From NCBI RefSeq assembly GCF_001552415.1, contig NZ_BCRD01000002.1:310001-374000 (forward strand): a DNA stretch of 64,000 nucleotides, given 5' to 3'. Position numbers and translations under genes: made by a program. Each line of letters opens with the position of its first letter. The first letter of the stretch is position 1. Positions 60,052-64,000 of the stretch are shown here, piece after piece. This DNA is from Corynebacterium xerosis NBRC 16721 = ATCC 373. Lineage in GTDB: Bacteria > Actinomycetota > Actinomycetes > Mycobacteriales > Mycobacteriaceae. The notes beneath the pieces are model-generated. The model made no database searches. It worked only from the letters and a program-made list of their open reading frames with translations, and was not told the origin of the DNA.

Positions 60052-60966
60052 TCAGTCCCCTTCGCGCAGGGTGTTGATGATCGCGGAGAAGTCGAGGTGC
60101 GCGTTGCCGTCGTCGGCGAACTCGCGGAACTTCTCGGCGGCGGTGCGGCCGAGCGGGGCGGAGGCGCCGGTGGCGTCGAGTGCGCCCATGGCCAGGCCGA
60201 GGTCCTTGACCATCAGCGCGGTGGCGAAGCCGGGCGTGAACCCGTTGTTCGCCGGCGACGTCGGCACGGGACCCGCGACCGGGCAGTTGACGGTCAATGC
60301 CCAGCACGCGCCCGTCGAGTTCGACACCACGGAGTGGAACGACTCGGCGGACAGCCCCAGCTTCTCGCCGAGGACCATGGCCTCGCCGATCGCCAACTGC
60401 TGGATCGCCAGCACCATGTTGTTGCAGACCTTCGCGGCTTGCCCGGCGCCGACGGCACCGCAGTGGGTGGTGGCGCGGCCCATGACGTCGAAAAGCGGAT
60501 TCGCCCGGGCCACGTCCGGCTCGTCGCCGCCGACCATGAAGGCCAGCGTGCCGGCTGCGGCGCCCGTGACTCCACCGGACACCGGCGCGTCGATGAACGC
60601 GGAGCCTGCGGCGGCGATCTTGTCGCGCACCGAGGTGGCGTCGTCGACGGCGATGGTCGAGCAGTCCACGAACAGGGAACCCTGCTTGGCGACGGCCAGC
60701 GCCTCGGTGACCACCGAGTCCACGAGGGCCCCGTTGGGGAGCATGGAGATGATGATTTCGGCGCCGTCGACCGCGCCGGCGACGGAGTCGACGATATCGA
60801 TCCCGGCTTCGCGGGCCTTCGCCTGGGCTTCCGCCCCGACGTCGAACCCGCGGACGGCGTATCCGGCGGCGGCGAGGTTGGCGGCCATCGGCCCACCCAT
60901 GTTGCCGAGTCCGATGAAGGCGACGGTGGTGGCCGAGTTCGGGGTGGTGTTGGAGGTGTCGGTCAT
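60052..60966 (-). CDS. mmsB: 3-Hydroxyisobutyrate dehydrogenase
   Basis: NAD-dependent oxidation of 3-hydroxyisobutyrate to methylmalonate semialdehyde in valine breakdown. 304 aa. N-terminal Rossmann motif FIGLGNMGGPMAANL, substrate motif DAPVSGGVTGAAAGTLAFMVGG, and catalytic lysine region GAGQAAKVCNNMVLA. Ribosome site AGGAGC; 9 nt after mmsA. Its product is the MmsA substrate. Confidence 0.95.
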   Translation of the reverse strand: MTDTSNTTPNSATTVAFIGLGNMGGPMAANLAAAGYAVRGFDVGAEAQAKAREAGIDIVDSVAGAVDGAEIIISMLPNGALVDSVVTEALAVAKQGSLFVDCSTIAVDDATSVRDKIAAAGSAFIDAPVSGGVTGAAAGTLAFMVGGDEPDVARANPLFDVMGRATTHCGAVGAGQAAKVCNNMVLAIQQLAIGEAMVLGEKLGLSAESFHSVVSNSTGACWALTVNCPVAGPVPTSPANNGFTPGFATALMVKDLGLAMGALDATGASAPLGRTAAEKFREFADDGNAHLDFSAIINTLREGD

Positions 60967-60975
60967 CGTCGGCTC

Positions 60976-62496
60976 CTAGTCCATGATCGGCATCGAGAAG
61001 TCGGCGCCGGTGGCGACGCCGTCGGGCCAGCGCTGCGTGACCGTCTTGGTGCGCGTGTAGAAGCGGAACGAATCCGGGCCGTGCTGATTCAGGTCGCCGA
61101 ATCCGGAGGCCTTCCAGCCGCCGAACGTGTGGTACGCGATCGGCACCGGGATCGGCACGTTGACGCCGATCATGCCGACGCGGATGCGGTCGGCGAACTC
61201 GCGGGCCGCGCGGCCGTTGCGGGTGAAGATGGCCACGCCGTTGCCGTAGACGTGCTCGTCGGGCAGGCGGAACGCCTCCTCGAAGTCGTTCGCCCGGACG
61301 ATGCACAGCACCGGGCCGAAGATCTCCTCGGTGTAGATGGACATGTCGGTGGTGACGTTGTCGAACAGCGTCGGCTGGATGAAGTAGCCGTCGGCCAGCG
61401 ACTCGCCGTCGAACTCGGCGTCGTTGGCGCCCCTGCCGCGGCCGTCGACGACCAGCTCGGCGCCGGCGGCCTCGCCCTCGTCGATGAGCCGGGAAATGCG
61501 GTCCAGCGCGGGCTTCGCCACGACCGGGCCGTAGGACGCCTCCGGGTCGAGGCTGTGGCCGACCTTCAGGTCCGGGATGCGCTCCTCGAGCTTGGCACGC
61601 AGGGCGTCGGCGGTTTCCTTGCCCACGGGCACGGCCACCGAGATGGCCATGCACCGCTCGCCGGCGGAGCCGTAGGCGGCGCCGACGAGGGCGTCGACCG
61701 CGCTGTCGAGGTCGGCGTCCGGGAGGATGATCATGTGGTTCTTCGCGCCGCCGAAGCACTGGGCGCGCTTGCCGGTGGCAGCGCACCGCTCGTAGATGTA
61801 CTTGGCGATCGGCGTCGAGCCGACGAAGCCGACCGCCTGGATGACCTCGGAGTCGAGGATCGCGTCGACGGACTCCTTGTCGCCGTGGACGACGTTGAAC
61901 ACACCGGCCGGGCCGCCGGCCTCGATGAACAGCTCCGCCAGGCGCACCGGCACGGAGGGGTCGCGCTCGGAGGGCTTGAGCACGAAGGCGTTGCCCGCGG
62001 CCAGCGCCGGGCCGGCCTTCCACAGCGGGATCATCGCCGGGAAGTTGAACGGGGTGATGCCGGCGACGACGCCGAGCGGCTGGCGCATGGAGTACACGTC
62101 GATGCCGGTGCCGACGGAGTTGGAGAACTCGCCCTTGAGGAAGTGCGGCGCGCCGACCGAGAACTCCAGGACATCGGTGCCGCGGGCGATGTCGCCCTTG
62201 GCGTCCTCGAAGGTCTTGCCGTGCTCCAGCGACAGCGTGCGGGCCAGCTCGTCGATGTTGTCGTTGATCAGCGAGATCCACTTCATGATGATGCGGATGC
62301 GCTTCTGCGGGTTCGTCTTCGCCCAGCCGACCTGCGCCTGCTCGGCGTTGGCGATGACCTCGTCGACCTCGGCGGCGGAGGCCAGCTCGACGCGGGCCTG
62401 CTCCTTGCCGGTCGAGGGGTTCATGACGGGGGCGGTGCGGCCACCGTTGCCGGGGCGGGCGGCGCCGTCAACGAAATGCGTGATCGTGCGGGTCAT
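60976..62496 (-). CDS. mmsA: Methylmalonate-semialdehyde dehydrogenase (CoA-acylating)
   Basis: Converts methylmalonate semialdehyde plus CoA to propionyl-CoA in valine catabolism. 506 aa aldehyde-dehydrogenase fold: PFNFPAMIPLWKAGPALAAGN, VGFVGSTPIAKYI, GAKNHMIILPDAD, and the catalytic Cys in YGSAGERCMAIS. C-terminal RFYTRTKTVTQRW is typical of MmsA. ATG 62496 follows AGGAGC. First gene of the mmsA-mmsB-gntP operon. Confidence 0.96.
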   Translation of the reverse strand: MTRTITHFVDGAARPGNGGRTAPVMNPSTGKEQARVELASAAEVDEVIANAEQAQVGWAKTNPQKRIRIIMKWISLINDNIDELARTLSLEHGKTFEDAKGDIARGTDVLEFSVGAPHFLKGEFSNSVGTGIDVYSMRQPLGVVAGITPFNFPAMIPLWKAGPALAAGNAFVLKPSERDPSVPVRLAELFIEAGGPAGVFNVVHGDKESVDAILDSEVIQAVGFVGSTPIAKYIYERCAATGKRAQCFGGAKNHMIILPDADLDSAVDALVGAAYGSAGERCMAISVAVPVGKETADALRAKLEERIPDLKVGHSLDPEASYGPVVAKPALDRISRLIDEGEAAGAELVVDGRGRGANDAEFDGESLADGYFIQPTLFDNVTTDMSIYTEEIFGPVLCIVRANDFEEAFRLPDEHVYGNGVAIFTRNGRAAREFADRIRVGMIGVNVPIPVPIAYHTFGGWKASGFGDLNQHGPDSFRFYTRTKTVTQRWPDGVATGADFSMPIMD

Positions 62497-62711
62497 TTCA
62501 GCTCCTGAGCTAGTCGTCTGGGGTCTGCGCGGGAGTTTTCATTCGAAACATTCCCGCGAATCTGCCCAGACGCTAACGGAGACCTGCGTCACACTGGAAA
62601 AGGATTGTGATCGCGAACGCCGAACACCCCAGCGGAAACGGTGTTGCGGCCCGTTGCCGTGGGGCTTCGTCGTAAAGCGGTGATCGATGAACACCCCCGA
62701 CCGCGGACCTG
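62497..62711. promoter_or_regulatory. mms operon control region with motif copy
   Basis: 215 bp upstream of mmsA. An imperfect ATTCG/CGAAT-rich palindrome near 62541-62562 could be a TetR operator. A dispersed-motif variant CGTCGTAAAGC is at 62668-62678, near the TetR stop. Confidence 0.45.
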
Positions 62712-63284
62712 CTACTCCCGACCGTCGACGATGCCCTGGATGATCGCCGCGTAGTGGTCGATGAGCTCGGTGCGATCGAAGGCGGCGAAGTCGATGTCGC
62801 CGACGCGGCGCATGAACGACAACCCGGCGAGCACCGCCATCGCCGACTGTGCGCGCAGCTCGGGGGAGGGGTGCGCGTGCGGGGCCTCGTTCGCGATCCG
62901 CCGCGCGAGCACCTGCAGCAGATCCTCCTTGATGCGCCGGCCGATCGCGCCAAGGGACTCCTCGCCGCCATCGGTGATCGTGAGGATCCGGATCGTCGAA
63001 TACGGCGCATTGTCCGGTGCGGAGATCGTCTCCAACACCGACGTCATGCCCAGCTGATCGAAGGGGCCCGTGAACAGCGCCGACGCGCTGTCGGTGAAGT
63101 CGACCGTGCGCTCGAAGAGCTGCTCCTTGCTGAGGAAATGCTTGAGAATCAGCGCCGAACTGACGCTGGCCGCCGCGGCGATGTCCTTCAGCGACACCTG
63201 TGCGAAGGACCGCTGGCTGAACAGCTCCCGCGAGCACGTCAAAATGCGCGTGCGGGTGTCGGGCTGCGGCGCATCGTTGTGCAT
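62712..63284 (-). CDS. TetR-family regulator, likely of the mms operon
   Basis: 190 aa. HTH region (about 10-58): TRILTCSRELFSQRSFAQVSLKDIAAAASVSSALILKHFLSKEQLFERTV. C-terminal helical ligand domain. I chose ATG 63284 because a TAATCT -10 box lies exactly 7 nt before it, as at other genes here; ATG 63290 is the alternative. It lies just upstream of and in the same direction as mmsA, so it may regulate valine catabolism. Confidence 0.85.
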   Translation of the reverse strand: MHNDAPQPDTRTRILTCSRELFSQRSFAQVSLKDIAAAASVSSALILKHFLSKEQLFERTVDFTDSASALFTGPFDQLGMTSVLETISAPDNAPYSTIRILTITDGGEESLGAIGRRIKEDLLQVLARRIANEAPHAHPSPELRAQSAMAVLAGLSFMRRVGDIDFAAFDRTELIDHYAAIIQGIVDGRE

Positions 63285-63291
63285 GGGCATG

Positions 63292-63297
63292 AGATTA
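63292..63297 (-). promoter_or_regulatory. -10 box of the TetR gene
   Basis: Minus-strand TAATCT, 7 nt before ATG 63284; no ribosome site. Confidence 0.5.
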
Positions 63298-63458
63298 CAA
63301 GTGGAGCCGGGTGGAACCCGCATTCCTGCCGAGGGGCGGACTTCAATTCTCCCGACCAGCCGCCGCAGCGGATGCCCCTCACCGCAGGAAGACGCCGGGT
63401 GGCCGCTCGGTCGGTCGTCGGTCAACGCTTTCCGTCCGTCTCGCTTTTTCTTGCCCCG

Positions 63459-63469
63459 GCTTTACGACG
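63459..63469 (-). repeat. Dispersed motif variant, 3' of the lipoprotein gene
   Basis: GCTTTACGACG, intergenic, 29 bp beyond the stop of the lipoprotein gene that starts at 63995. Confidence 0.65.
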
Positions 63470-63497
63470 GACCGCGCAGGCATCGAGCGGCCGAGAG

Positions 63498-63995
63498 CTA
63501 ATTCAATTCAGCCCGGCACTGTTCCTCGGATTTGCCGGACTCGAGACAGTTGGACCAGTCGATCTGACCCTGCACCCACGGTGACGGCGTGTTCTGCGCC
63601 GGCGGTGCGTACGGCTCCTGGGGCTCGTACACCGGCGGCGGGCCGTCATGGAAGTTGTTCGAGCAGTACTGCGTCCACCCGGACGTGCCGTCGGTGAACC
63701 ACGTGGTTCCCTGCTCGTACAGGCCCTCGGATGACTTGGCGCAACGGGCGATGGACTTGTTGATCGGCGTCGGGTCCCCGGTCGGTGCGCCCGTATATCC
63801 CGTGTGGCCGGCGCTGGTTGTGGGGGTCTTCGATTCATTCTTTTCCGAGGAATCGCCGGATGTCGGGTTGGGCTTTTTGGGGTTGTCAACGGTCGTCGTT
63901 TCGGTGACGGTCTCCACCGTCGCCTCGCCGTTGGAACACGCGGGGAGCACCATGAGGACGGCCGCGAGTGCGCTGATCAGGAGCTTCTTTTTCAT
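63498..63995 (-). CDS. Lipoprotein with Cys-rich C-terminal domain
   Basis: 165 aa secreted lipoprotein of unknown function. Signal peptide (MKKKLLISALAAVLMVLPAC) with lipobox LPAC, a Thr/Ser/Pro-rich linker (about 25-75), then a domain with four cysteines: IARCAKSSEGL, WTQYCSNNF, DWSNCLESG and EEQCRAELN. Composition and layout resemble the lipoprotein at 42.7 kb. ATG 63995 is close to the window end, so its promoter lies outside. Confidence 0.8.
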   Translation of the reverse strand: MKKKLLISALAAVLMVLPACSNGEATVETVTETTTVDNPKKPNPTSGDSSEKNESKTPTTSAGHTGYTGAPTGDPTPINKSIARCAKSSEGLYEQGTTWFTDGTSGWTQYCSNNFHDGPPPVYEPQEPYAPPAQNTPSPWVQGQIDWSNCLESGKSEEQCRAELN

Positions 63996-64000
63996 TGGTG

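Noticed and set aside
2347..63469. The dispersed motif as a parS or strand-polar segregation word
   Set aside because: It does not resemble the parS palindrome and occurs in both orientations with no polarity across 64 kb.
1..64000. CRISPR arrays and tRNA or rRNA genes
   Set aside because: No regularly spaced 25-40 bp repeats and no cloverleaf or rRNA core sequence were recognised; the short tandem repeats present have no spacers.

Overview
The window is high-GC actinobacterial chromosome, most likely from a Corynebacterium. Evidence is the order obgE-proB-(sortase remnant)-proA ... nadD-rsfS-phosphatase-degV-comEA-comEC-holA-rpsT-lepA, LPVTG surface proteins, a narKGHJI respiratory operon, and many starts preceded only by a TANNNT -10 box about 7 nt upstream (leaderless style). 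Coding sequence covers almost everything. No rRNA, tRNA or CRISPR array was seen. Layout: 1-3.8 kb holds the obgE 3' end and the proline genes proB and proA, with a decayed class E sortase between them. 3.9-5.2 kb holds two paralogous LPVTG wall-anchored proteins. 5.2-17.5 kb holds a fused ModB-ModC molybdate transporter, ModA, an FMN-barrel protein and the narKGHJI nitrate respiration operon. 17.7-23.5 kb holds molybdenum cofactor synthesis (mogA, mobA, moaC, moeA, moaE, moaD, moaA). Together these are molybdate uptake, Moco assembly and a Moco enzyme in one block lying between proA and nadD. A second Moco enzyme, a cytochrome b/sulfite-oxidase-fold fusion, lies at 51.7-53.2 kb. 23.6-36.4 kb is core: nadD, rsfS, a histidine phosphatase, degV, comEA, comEC, holA, rpsT, a PemK-like gene and lepA, interrupted at 30.1-32.0 kb by a GmrSD-type (DUF262/DUF1524) defence nuclease. 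36.4-41.4 kb is a lower-GC, decaying accessory stretch: a stop-interrupted DUF732 lipoprotein, two unknown membrane proteins, an IS110 transposase remnant and an acetamidase remnant. 41.5-45.8 kb holds an RNase H-domain protein, a lipoprotein, a small acidic protein, a SWIM zinc-finger protein and a CynX-like transporter. 46.0-47.6 kb is a low-GC solitary reverse transcriptase of the defence/abortive-infection type with an altered catalytic box (AIDD), flanked by non-coding DNA. 48.1-50.9 kb is a three-gene ABC importer. 50.9-58.6 kb holds the Moco fusion operon, small membrane proteins, a TetR regulator, an RluA-type pseudouridine synthase, MetY and a truncated DinB-like gene. 58.5-64 kb is a valine/3-hydroxyisobutyrate catabolic operon (mmsA, mmsB, GntP permease) with a TetR regulator, then a lipoprotein. 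The most unusual signal is a short dispersed DNA motif, core CGTCGTCAAGC (extended roughly GGnCGTCGT[C/A]AAGC[G/A]AA). By eye I count 17 exact copies, 7 with A for the central C, and several near matches, on both strands. Copies sit at gene ends, in intergenic DNA and in disordered protein linkers, where they are often read as GVVK[R/Q]. They are missing from the low-GC islands. Random expectation for an 11-mer of this composition on both strands of 64 kb is well below one.
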